A DNA stretch of 30,449 nucleotides from CAADGY01 sp900696665. Its GTDB lineage: Bacteria; Acidobacteriota; Terriglobia; Bryobacterales; Bryobacteraceae. The position numbers and the translations under genes were made by a program. Of the stretch, positions 24,404-30,449 are shown in pieces (the first letter of the stretch is position 1; each line of letters starts with the position of its first letter). Location of the stretch: positions 1-30,449 of the forward strand of contig JAPSFM010000059.1 of the NCBI GenBank assembly GCA_035063885.1. Direction: 5' to 3'. The notes beneath the pieces were generated by a model. That model saw nothing but the letters and a program-made list of their open reading frames with translations. It was not told the DNA's origin and did no database searches.

Positions 24404-25411
24404 TTGTTGGACAGTGCGGTCACCGTGATAATCCCGACGCTTGCCGCGGATCCCGTTCTTATGGAGTGTCTGGATTCCCTGGAGCGGCAAACAACATCCG
24501 GGTTTCAGGTAGTGGTTGTGGACAACAGCGGTAAGAAGGCGGTGCGCCGCATGGCGGCGGGCCGCAACATCACCATTGTCGAGCCTGGCCGCAATCTGGG
24601 ATTCGGGCCGGCTGTCAATCTTGCGATCCGGCAGACCACTTCCACCTTCGTGGCCACGCTGAACGACGACGCGGTGGCGCACTCGGGATGGGTCGAAGCG
24701 CTTGCCGGAGCGATGAAGCGGCATCCGGACGCGGGCATGTGTGCATCGCAAGTACGCCTGGCAGGCAACGGCCGCCTCGACTCGGCGGGCATGCTGCTGT
24801 GTGCGGATGGAAGCAGCAAGCAGCGCGGTCACCTGTGCAACCCGGCCGGCTTCCATTGCGAGCGGGAGGTACTGCTGCCGAGTGGTTCCGCGGCCATGTA
24901 CCGCCGCGCGATGCTCGATGAGACAGGCTTGTTCGATGACCGTTTTTTCCTCTATTGCGAAGATACCGATCTCGGTCTTCGTGGTTGTTGGGCGGGCTGG
25001 AAATGCCTTTATGTTCCAGAGGCCATCGTGGAACACAGATACTCGCACTCCACCGGCCGCGCGTCGCCGCTGAAAGCGTATTACGTGGAGCGCAACCGCC
25101 TTTTTGTAGCCGTGAAGAACTTTCCCGCGGCCATGCTTTGGAAAGCGCCGTTCGTCTCCACGCTCCGTTACCTTTGGCACCTGGTGTACATGTTCCGGGG
25201 CAGGGGAGCGGGCGCCGAGTTTCGCGGCGGCCATAGCGCTCTGTTGTTGCCATGGTACGTGTTGCGTGCCCACATGGCGCTCCTCGGATCGTTGCCTGAT
25301 CTCTGGCGGGAGCGGAGGCGTATTCGAACACGGGCTCGAATTTCTTCCTCTGAGTTTGGCCGCCTGGCAGCCATGCACCGCATCTCCGCCAGACAGGTGG
25401 CGCAACTGTGA
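24404..25411 (+). CDS. Family 2 glycosyltransferase (rhamnosyltransferase-like)
   Basis: A 335-residue GT-A fold inverting transferase. The N-terminal VTVIIPTL strand is followed by VVVVDNSG and the GRNLGFGPAVNLAI nucleotide-binding segment. NDD near residue 88 is the DxD-like metal motif, and FLYCEDTDLGLRGCWAGW is the acceptor/catalytic-base region typical of rhamnosyltransferase-like GT2 enzymes. The C-terminal part (about 225-335) is basic and amphipathic, suggesting peripheral membrane contact. The start is TTG at 24404 by extension of the conserved first strand; GTG 24425 is an alternative and no good ribosome site is seen. Its stop overlaps the next gene by four bases (GTGA), so it is the first gene of a coupled operon. 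Donor and acceptor are unknown. Confidence 0.85.
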   Translation: MLDSAVTVIIPTLAADPVLMECLDSLERQTTSGFQVVVVDNSGKKAVRRMAAGRNITIVEPGRNLGFGPAVNLAIRQTTSTFVATLNDDAVAHSGWVEALAGAMKRHPDAGMCASQVRLAGNGRLDSAGMLLCADGSSKQRGHLCNPAGFHCEREVLLPSGSAAMYRRAMLDETGLFDDRFFLYCEDTDLGLRGCWAGWKCLYVPEAIVEHRYSHSTGRASPLKAYYVERNRLFVAVKNFPAAMLWKAPFVSTLRYLWHLVYMFRGRGAGAEFRGGHSALLLPWYVLRAHMALLGSLPDLWRERRRIRTRARISSSEFGRLAAMHRISARQVAQL

Positions 25412-26139
25412 AGCAGAGGCCGAAGCCCGGCGCCTTGCTGGTGGTTGTGCCCGCCTATAATGAACAGGCCGCCATCGGCAATGTGGTCCGTGAAATCCAT
25501 GAAGTGATGCCGAGCGTGCCGGTGCTGGTCATCGACGATTGCTCCGTGGATTCCACCCGAACCACCGCGGCGAACGCGGGTGCTTACGTCCTGTCTTTGC
25601 CGCATCATCTGGGACTCGGCGGGTGCGTGCAAGCGGGATACATGCTCGCATTCGAGCTCGGCTACGATTACGTCATCCGCGTCGATGGCGACGGGCAGCA
25701 TGATCCGCGCTATATCCCGAAGTTGTACGAAGCGTTGCGAACATCCGGCTGCGAGATGGTTATCGGATCCCGGTTCGCCGCCGGAAACGGGCAGCCGACG
25801 TCGTTTGCCCGCGGTATCGGTATACGGTTTTTCCGCACCGTGCTGCGGCCTATCCTGGGTAAGTCCGTGTATGATCCGACTTCGGGTTTCGTCGGTGTAA
25901 ACCGCCAGGCACTGGCGGTTTTCAGCAAAAGCTTTCCGCTTGAGTATCCGGAGATCGAAGCGCTTGTGGTGTTACAGCGCCGTGCCTTCAGCTTCGTGGA
26001 GATCCCTTGCGAGATGCGGCCCAGGCACGGGGGCCGGAGCACCATCACTGCATGGAAATCGCTGTACTACATCATTCATGTCCTTTTGGGAGTATTTGTG
26101 AATATCCTCAAATTTGAGCATCGGAAATGGAGAAGATAG
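25408..26139 (+). CDS. Dpm1-like family 2 glycosyltransferase (polyprenyl-phosphate sugar synthase)
   Basis: A 243-residue GT2 enzyme of the dolichyl-phosphate mannose synthase-like group. Motifs are VVVPAYNEQAAIG, VIDDCSVDST, the metal-binding RVDGDGQHDP near residue 95, MVIGSRFAAG and DPTSGFVGVNR, in normal order. Only one hydrophobic segment near the C-terminus (about 217-235) is seen, so it is the short form without membrane domains. Such enzymes transfer a sugar from a nucleotide donor to undecaprenyl or dolichyl phosphate on the cytosolic face, giving a lipid-linked donor for GT-C enzymes outside. The start is GTG in a four-base overlap with the preceding stop. The DUF2304 gene follows directly, and this pairing recurs in bacteria and archaea. 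The sugar is not known. Confidence 0.88.
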   Translation: MKQRPKPGALLVVVPAYNEQAAIGNVVREIHEVMPSVPVLVIDDCSVDSTRTTAANAGAYVLSLPHHLGLGGCVQAGYMLAFELGYDYVIRVDGDGQHDPRYIPKLYEALRTSGCEMVIGSRFAAGNGQPTSFARGIGIRFFRTVLRPILGKSVYDPTSGFVGVNRQALAVFSKSFPLEYPEIEALVVLQRRAFSFVEIPCEMRPRHGGRSTITAWKSLYYIIHVLLGVFVNILKFEHRKWRR

Positions 26140-26141
26140 CG

Positions 26142-26531
26142 ATGGACCGCCTGCTGGATTTCGTGGCGGTTTTCGGCGGTGTCCTGATACTGCTGGTGCT
26201 GCTTTCGCTGCGGCGGGCCCACATTCGCGTGGAGTATTCGGTGAGCTGGCTGGCCGCGGCATTTGTGCTTATCGTCATCTCGCGGTTCAAACGTGGAATC
26301 CAGGAGGCGTCGGAGTTTTTGGGAATCGACTATCCGCCGCTGGCGCTGCTGCTGATCGTTTTGTCGGTCTTCCTCGTCGTCTTTTTCCGCTTTTCCATGA
26401 TCATCTCGAAGCTGAAGGATTCTAACATCGCCCTGGCGCAGCGGGTTGCCATCCTGGAGTTTGAGTTGCGATCGGGCGCGCAGCCAACGGTGGCCTCAGG
26501 GCGGCAGGTGGATCCGGGAGCGGAATTGTGA
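26142..26531 (+). CDS. DUF2304-family small membrane protein
   Basis: A 129-residue protein with three membrane segments (about residues 5-23, 33-50 and 62-80). A helical, probably coiled-coil segment (ISKLKDSNIALAQRVAILEFEL) and a short polar tail follow. This is the DUF2304 pattern, a family usually next to Dpm1-like glycosyltransferases and thought to help anchor or assist them. I chose ATG 26142, two bases after the previous stop, because GGAG lies nine bases upstream. An ATG at 26127 would overlap the previous gene. The end overlaps the next gene by four bases. Function is unproven. Confidence 0.8.
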   Translation: MDRLLDFVAVFGGVLILLVLLSLRRAHIRVEYSVSWLAAAFVLIVISRFKRGIQEASEFLGIDYPPLALLLIVLSVFLVVFFRFSMIISKLKDSNIALAQRVAILEFELRSGAQPTVASGRQVDPGAEL

Positions 26532-28279
26532 AGAAACCGGCGCGCCGGCAGCAATCGGGGCCGGCGCTCCCCGCGGTAAGTGTGCCTCCCCGGCGCGGCG
26601 GCTGGAAGTGGTGGCAATGGGCGCTGGCCACGGCTGCTCTGCTGTTCGTTGTGATCGAGGTGTACGCGCCTGCCCTCGGCGGACCCTTTCTCTTCGACGA
26701 CGTGTATCTTCCGTTTGCGATGCCGGGCGTTGAGAAACTTTCGTTCACGGAGTGGCTGCAGGGCGTCCGCCCGATGCTGATGCTGACGTTTTGGATGAAT
26801 TACAATCTCTCCGGAACACAGCCGCTTCCCTATCACGTTGTCAATCTCCTTTTCCATTTCATCAACGCCATTCTTCTTTTCCTCCTTGTGAGGCGGTTGC
26901 TGAGCCGGGCGGGTGAAAGCGGCTTTACACGCGACTTCACCGCTGCTTTTGCCAGTGCGGTGTTTCTGCTGCACCCGGTTCAAACCGAGTCTGTCGCGTA
27001 CGTGGCCAGCCGTTCGGAGTCCCTGAGCCTTCTTTTCTTTTTTGCCGCTTTCGCCGCGTTTCTTTACCGCCGTTCGGAAGCGATCGGATTCGGCTCGTCC
27101 GCCATCGTGGTATTGCTTTTCGGCTGCGCTCTCCTGGTGAAAGAACACACGGCGGTCTTGCCCGTTCTGCTCCTCCTGACGGATTACTACTGGAATCAGC
27201 CTCCGTTCTCGCTTCAGGGAATCCGCCGGAACTGGCGCCTGTATGTCCCAATAGCGGTGCTTACCTTGTGCGGGGGTGTCCTTGTATGGGGAGTCCTGCA
27301 AGCGGCGGACACCGCCGGATTTCGGGTAGAAGGTCTCGCCTGGTACGAGTATTTCTTCACGCAATGGCGTGCCATCTGGGTTTACATCCGGCTCTTCGTG
27401 CTGCCCTTCGGACAAAGCCTGGATTATGCGTATCCCCTTTCGCGTACGCCGCTCGATCATGGCGCGATTCTGGGGCTCATCGGTTTGCTGTTGCCCGCCG
27501 GAGCGGCCATCTATTACCGCCGCCGCTTTCCGATGGCTTCGTACGGCTTTTTTGTGTTTCTGATCCTGCTGGCTCCCACGTCTTCGCTGGTGCCCATTAA
27601 AGACCCGCTGGCCGAACGCCGTCTGTATCTGCCGATGATCGGGCTGCTGCTGATCCTGGTGGACCTGCTGCGGCGATGGCGCATCTCACGCGCACAACTG
27701 GTTGCCGCGTGCGCGGCCGTTCTCGTCGTCTTATCGGTTCTGACGTATCAGCGCAACAAGGTTTGGAGCGATCCGATCCTGTTATGGCAGGACACGGTTG
27801 CCAAGTCTCCGCATAACTCCCGTGCGCGTTTCCAACTGGCATACGCGTACTATCAATCGGGACGTTGCGCGGAATCGGTTCGCGCCTATGAAGAGACCGC
27901 ACAACTCACCAGGCCCGACTACCGCCTGCTGGTGGATTGGGCGCTCGCCTATGACTGCAATAATCAGCCCGCGGAGGCGCTGGCGCGCCTGGAACAGGCA
28001 GCCGCGCTCGAAAAGAGCGCTCATGTGTACTCGCTCATTGGCATGGTGCATGCCAAACGGAAGCGGTATCCCGAAGCTATGACAGCACTCGATACAGCCA
28101 TTCACCTGGATCCTAACTACTCGATGACCTATGTCTACCGCGGCAACATTCATGCCTTACAAGGCGAATATCGGAAGGCCGTGGAGGAGTACCGCCGGGC
28201 CCTTGCCGCCGACCCCTCCAACCAGCCTGCGCGCGAGGCGCTTGCCGTGGCGGAAAGCAATCTGAAGCAGGGCTTTTAA
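26528..28279 (+). CDS. TMTC-like GT-C membrane protein with C-terminal TPR repeats
   Basis: A 583-residue multi-pass membrane protein. The first external loop carries FLFDDVY (Asp57-Asp58), the acidic pair expected for a GT-C catalytic site. RPMLMLTFWMNYNLSG (81-96), HPVQTESVAYVASRSE (149-164), KEH (205-207) and SSLVPIKDPLAERRLYLP (352-369) match the conserved loops of the TMTC/O-mannosyltransferase-like family. About ten membrane helices end near residue 405. Residues about 431-583 are three to four tetratricopeptide repeats on the outer side. In animals TMTC proteins O-mannosylate proteins using dolichyl-phosphate mannose; bacterial members are mostly uncharacterised. The Dpm1-like gene two positions upstream could supply the lipid-linked donor. 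The GTG start overlaps the previous stop by four bases, and the TAA directly abuts the next ATG. Confidence 0.8.
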   Translation: MKKPARRQQSGPALPAVSVPPRRGGWKWWQWALATAALLFVVIEVYAPALGGPFLFDDVYLPFAMPGVEKLSFTEWLQGVRPMLMLTFWMNYNLSGTQPLPYHVVNLLFHFINAILLFLLVRRLLSRAGESGFTRDFTAAFASAVFLLHPVQTESVAYVASRSESLSLLFFFAAFAAFLYRRSEAIGFGSSAIVVLLFGCALLVKEHTAVLPVLLLLTDYYWNQPPFSLQGIRRNWRLYVPIAVLTLCGGVLVWGVLQAADTAGFRVEGLAWYEYFFTQWRAIWVYIRLFVLPFGQSLDYAYPLSRTPLDHGAILGLIGLLLPAGAAIYYRRRFPMASYGFFVFLILLAPTSSLVPIKDPLAERRLYLPMIGLLLILVDLLRRWRISRAQLVAACAAVLVVLSVLTYQRNKVWSDPILLWQDTVAKSPHNSRARFQLAYAYYQSGRCAESVRAYEETAQLTRPDYRLLVDWALAYDCNNQPAEALARLEQAAALEKSAHVYSLIGMVHAKRKRYPEAMTALDTAIHLDPNYSMTYVYRGNIHALQGEYRKAVEEYRRALAADPSNQPAREALAVAESNLKQGF

Positions 28280-29389
28280 ATGGCGCTCCGCATCGGTGTG
28301 AACGCCCTGTACCTGATTCCAGGCGGGGTGGGTGGCACGGAGATCTACCTTCGCAGCATTCTGGCGGCGATGGCGTGCATCGACGGCGAGAACGAATACT
28401 TCCTCTTCACGAACCGCGAGACGGGAGCGGACCTGGTTCCCGCCGCGCCGAACTTTCACTTTTGCCCGCAGGCCGTCAGCGCCCGATCCCGCCCCGCGCG
28501 AATCCTTTGGGAGCAGACAGCGCTGCCGCTCGCGTTGGTCAAAACGCGAATCGATGTGCTCTTCAACCCCGGCTTTACGGCGCCGCTGTTGTGTCCTTGT
28601 CCGATGGTGACCGTCTTCCACGACATGCAGCACAAACGGCATCCGGAGTACTTCCGCTGGTTCGATCTGCCGTTCTGGAGAATGCTGCTGCTGCAGGCGG
28701 CGGTCGAATCGCACACACTCATCGCCGTATCAGAAGCCACAAGGAACGACATCCTGAAGTATTACCGTCTGCCCGAAAAAAGGATCCGCGTCATTCCCCA
28801 CGGAGTGGACCCGCTGCTATTCCACATCGGCGAGCGCACCGGCAATTTCATCCTCTGCATTTCCACGTTGCACCCCCACAAGAACCTGGAGCGGCTCGTC
28901 CGTGCGTTCGCCAACTTCCGCCGTGCGCACCAAGCGTTCCGGCTGGTGCTGGCGGGGCTGCGCGGCTTTCATGCCGAAGAGATCGAACGGTTGATTAAAT
29001 CGCTCAATCTGGAGGCAGTGGTGGAAATTACCGGTTGGATTCCGCGCGAGCAGTTGCGCGATCTGTTCCGGCGCGCATGGGCTTTCATCTACCCTTCCAC
29101 ATTCGAGGGCTTTGGAATGCCGGTTCTAGAGGCTCTCGCCGCGGGCATCCCGTCTGCCTGCTCGGATATCGAGCCACTGGCGTGCATTAGCGGCAGCGCG
29201 GCGCTACACTTCGACCCCGACGACGAGAACGCCATAGCCAACACGCTCGCGGTGGTGACTGGCGACGCAGAAGTCCGCGAGCGCCTCATCGCGGCGGGCC
29301 CGCTTCGCGCCCGGCAATTCTCCTGGAAGACCACCGCACGGGAGACACTGGACGCTCTCGGCGGCGCCTTAGCGCAGGATGTCCTCTAG
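28280..29389 (+). CDS. Family 4 glycosyltransferase
   Basis: A 369-residue GT-B fold retaining transferase. The N-terminal domain has IGVNALYLIPGGVGGTEIYLRS, the Gly-rich acceptor loop, and HDMQH. The C-terminal donor domain shows IPHGVDP, the TLHPHKNLERLVRAF Lys-containing motif and the E-x7-E signature in STFEGFGMPVLEALAAG. Length and order fit mannosyl- or rhamnosyltransferases of cell-surface glycan clusters. The ATG follows the preceding TAA with no gap, so translation is coupled. It is the last gene of the operon. Its 3' end overlaps the convergent dapD gene by 21 bases. Sugar and acceptor cannot be told from sequence. Confidence 0.9.
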   Translation: MALRIGVNALYLIPGGVGGTEIYLRSILAAMACIDGENEYFLFTNRETGADLVPAAPNFHFCPQAVSARSRPARILWEQTALPLALVKTRIDVLFNPGFTAPLLCPCPMVTVFHDMQHKRHPEYFRWFDLPFWRMLLLQAAVESHTLIAVSEATRNDILKYYRLPEKRIRVIPHGVDPLLFHIGERTGNFILCISTLHPHKNLERLVRAFANFRRAHQAFRLVLAGLRGFHAEEIERLIKSLNLEAVVEITGWIPREQLRDLFRRAWAFIYPSTFEGFGMPVLEALAAGIPSACSDIEPLACISGSAALHFDPDDENAIANTLAVVTGDAEVRERLIAAGPLRARQFSWKTTARETLDALGGALAQDVL

Positions 29390-30205
29390 CTGGATCTTGG
29401 CGTCCGTCCGTGCATCGCGGTACTTGACGATGACGGGAGTATAAAGCGAGAGGCCCCACTCTTGCCCCTTGCCCTTTTGGATAGCCCGCGAACCGGCCAC
29501 GACTACCGCACCTTCGGGAATCACCAGCGGCTCGCCGTCGCCGGCCGTGTAGACCTGCTCGTGCACGAGATCGTAGACGGGAGTGGACCGATTCAGGATG
29601 GTGCCGGTGCCCAGCACCGCACGCCGTTTCACTACAGTTCCTTCGTATACCCCGCAGTTGCCACCCACCAGCACTTCGTCTTCAATGATGACCGGCAGCG
29701 CGCCTACGGGTTCGAGAACACCGCCGATTTGCGAGGCGGCCGAGATATGGCAACTCCTTCCGATCTGCGCGCAGCTTCCCACCAATGCGTGCGAGTCGAT
29801 CATGGTGCTTTCGCCGACATAAGATCCCGCGTTGATATACATCGGCGGCATGCAGGTGACGCCTTTGCCGACGTAACAGCCATCGCGAATGCTGGAGCCG
29901 CCCGGCACAATCCGCACGCCGCTCGAAGGACTCAGCCGTTTCACTGGGTACGTTGCTTTATCGAAGAACGGTTGGCGCGCCGCATCCACCGACATATCGA
30001 CCAGCGCACCCATGCGGAACCCGAGTAGAATGCCCTTCTTGACCCAGTCATTCACACGCCATCCGCTGGCCGCGCCGGCGTCCGGTTCCGCCGCACGGAT
30101 TTCGCCCCGATTCAAAGCGTCCTTGAATCGCTGGAACAACTGGAAGTGTTCTTCAGCGTAAGCCGGTGGAGGCTGGTCGAACAGCAATTCGAGATCAGCC
30201 CGCAT
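29369..30205 (-). CDS. dapD: 2,3,4,5-tetrahydropyridine-2,6-dicarboxylate N-succinyltransferase
   Basis: A 278-residue enzyme of the succinylase route to diaminopimelate and lysine, using succinyl-CoA. The N-terminal helical domain has the WRVNDWVKKGILLGFR motif. A left-handed beta-helix follows with hexapeptide repeats (GSSIRDGCYVGKGV, INAGSYVGEST, ALVGSCAQIGRSCHIS, EVLVGGNCGVYEG). A TTG start at 30223 is possible, but ATG 30205 is preferred as it follows a GGGG run and conserved sequence starts there. It overlaps the stop of the upstream dapA by 11 bases, so the two are coupled. It converges on the glycosyltransferase at 28280 with a 21-base overlap of coding ends. Length fits the DapD family. 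Confidence 0.93.
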   Translation of the reverse strand: MRADLELLFDQPPPAYAEEHFQLFQRFKDALNRGEIRAAEPDAGAASGWRVNDWVKKGILLGFRMGALVDMSVDAARQPFFDKATYPVKRLSPSSGVRIVPGGSSIRDGCYVGKGVTCMPPMYINAGSYVGESTMIDSHALVGSCAQIGRSCHISAASQIGGVLEPVGALPVIIEDEVLVGGNCGVYEGTVVKRRAVLGTGTILNRSTPVYDLVHEQVYTAGDGEPLVIPEGAVVVAGSRAIQKGKGQEWGLSLYTPVIVKYRDARTDAKIQLEDILR

Positions 30206-30449
30206 GCGCACCCCGATCGGCAAGCAGTCCGAGAGCTTGCAGCACCTTTTCGATTTTCGCCTGGCTGGCCGGCTGCGGCGCCAACAGCGGCAGGCGCCAC
30301 ACGGGTTCGAGCAAGCCCATCAGCGCCATAGCTGCTTTCACCGGAATAGGATTGGACTCGACGAAGTTCACTTCCATCAGCGGCAGGTAACGCCGCTGGA
30401 TTTCCCGCGCCTCCGGAAAATCGTTCTGAAGCGCGAGTTGCGCGAGGCG
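30195..30449 (-). CDS. dapA: 4-hydroxy-tetrahydrodipicolinate synthase, C-terminal part (runs off the window)
   Basis: The last 84 codons of a gene whose 5' end lies beyond the right edge. The peptide contains the ESNPIPVKAAMALMGL segment characteristic of the C-terminal helices of DapA, followed by VWRLPLLAPQ and a closing helix. DapA condenses pyruvate with aspartate semialdehyde in the first committed step of lysine/diaminopimelate synthesis. The TGA overlaps the dapD start by 11 bases. The catalytic lysine lies outside the window, so activity cannot be judged. Confidence 0.88.
   Translation of the reverse strand, partial: RLAQLALQNDFPEAREIQRRYLPLMEVNFVESNPIPVKAAMALMGLLEPVWRLPLLAPQPASQAKIEKVLQALGLLADRGAHAG

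Noticed and set aside
24392..25405. Minus-strand frame of 337 codons
   Set aside because: It is the exact antisense of the GT2 gene, which has all family motifs; the antisense protein is Arg/His-rich and unrecognisable.
26330..27460. Minus-strand frame of 376 codons
   Set aside because: It covers the DUF2304 and TMTC-like genes in antisense, is rich in Lys/Arg/Gln, and has no domain or ribosome site.
1..30449. CRISPR array, tRNA, rRNA or prophage
   Set aside because: No regularly spaced repeats, cloverleaf-like sequence or phage gene was seen on either strand by reading; a formal scan was not possible.

Overview
The window reads as ordinary chromosome from a Gram-negative (diderm) bacterium with high GC, most likely an Acidobacteriota member of the Solibacter/Bryobacter type. 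This is inference from gene content. It has BamA, Skp/OmpH and two Kdo enzymes (outer membrane and LPS). It also has a large Oar-like TonB-dependent receptor with an N-terminal carboxypeptidase-regulatory-like domain, secreted M1 and M13 peptidases, and a cytidylyltransferase–pyrG–kdsA cluster. No rRNA, tRNA or CRISPR array was seen.

Layout. 1-967: gene-free mobile-element debris, with an IS21-like terminus ending at about 121 and a group II intron domain V-like hairpin at 610-641. 968-6646, minus strand: a small membrane protein, bamA, ompH/skp, and a mannose-6-phosphate isomerase-like cupin. 6785-10505, plus strand: kdsB, pyrG and kdsA, tightly packed, then a type IV pilin-like protein. 10516-14818, minus strand: an M1-family peptidase and an orphan PAS-PAS-PAS histidine kinase. 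15030-15509, plus strand: a stand-alone RsbRD N-terminal-like protein. 15511-19743, minus strand: an M13 peptidase, a patatin-like lipase and a CDF transporter. 19856-20383, plus strand: an exported RidA-family protein. 20445-23849, minus strand: the Oar-like receptor. 24404-29389, plus strand: a five-gene glycosylation operon. 29369-30449, minus strand: dapD and the 3' end of dapA.

How the genes work together. kdsB and kdsA make and activate Kdo for lipopolysaccharide, and pyrG supplies the CTP that KdsB uses. BamA and OmpH insert and chaperone outer-membrane proteins, which would include the TonB receptor encoded here. The plus-strand operon at 24404-29389 joins a rhamnosyltransferase-like GT2, a Dpm1-like polyprenyl-phosphate sugar synthase, a DUF2304 membrane protein, a TMTC-like GT-C protein with TPRs, and a GT4 enzyme. 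The genes overlap by 4 bases or abut. This looks like a complete surface or protein glycosylation module and is the most system-like part of the window. dapA-dapD belong to lysine/diaminopimelate synthesis.

The most notable single-gene observation is the RidA-family gene. Its best ribosome-binding site points to an ATT start codon that adds a twin-arginine-like signal peptide. Also notable are a KdsA of the metal-dependent (Cys) class and an M1 peptidase without the GAMEN motif.
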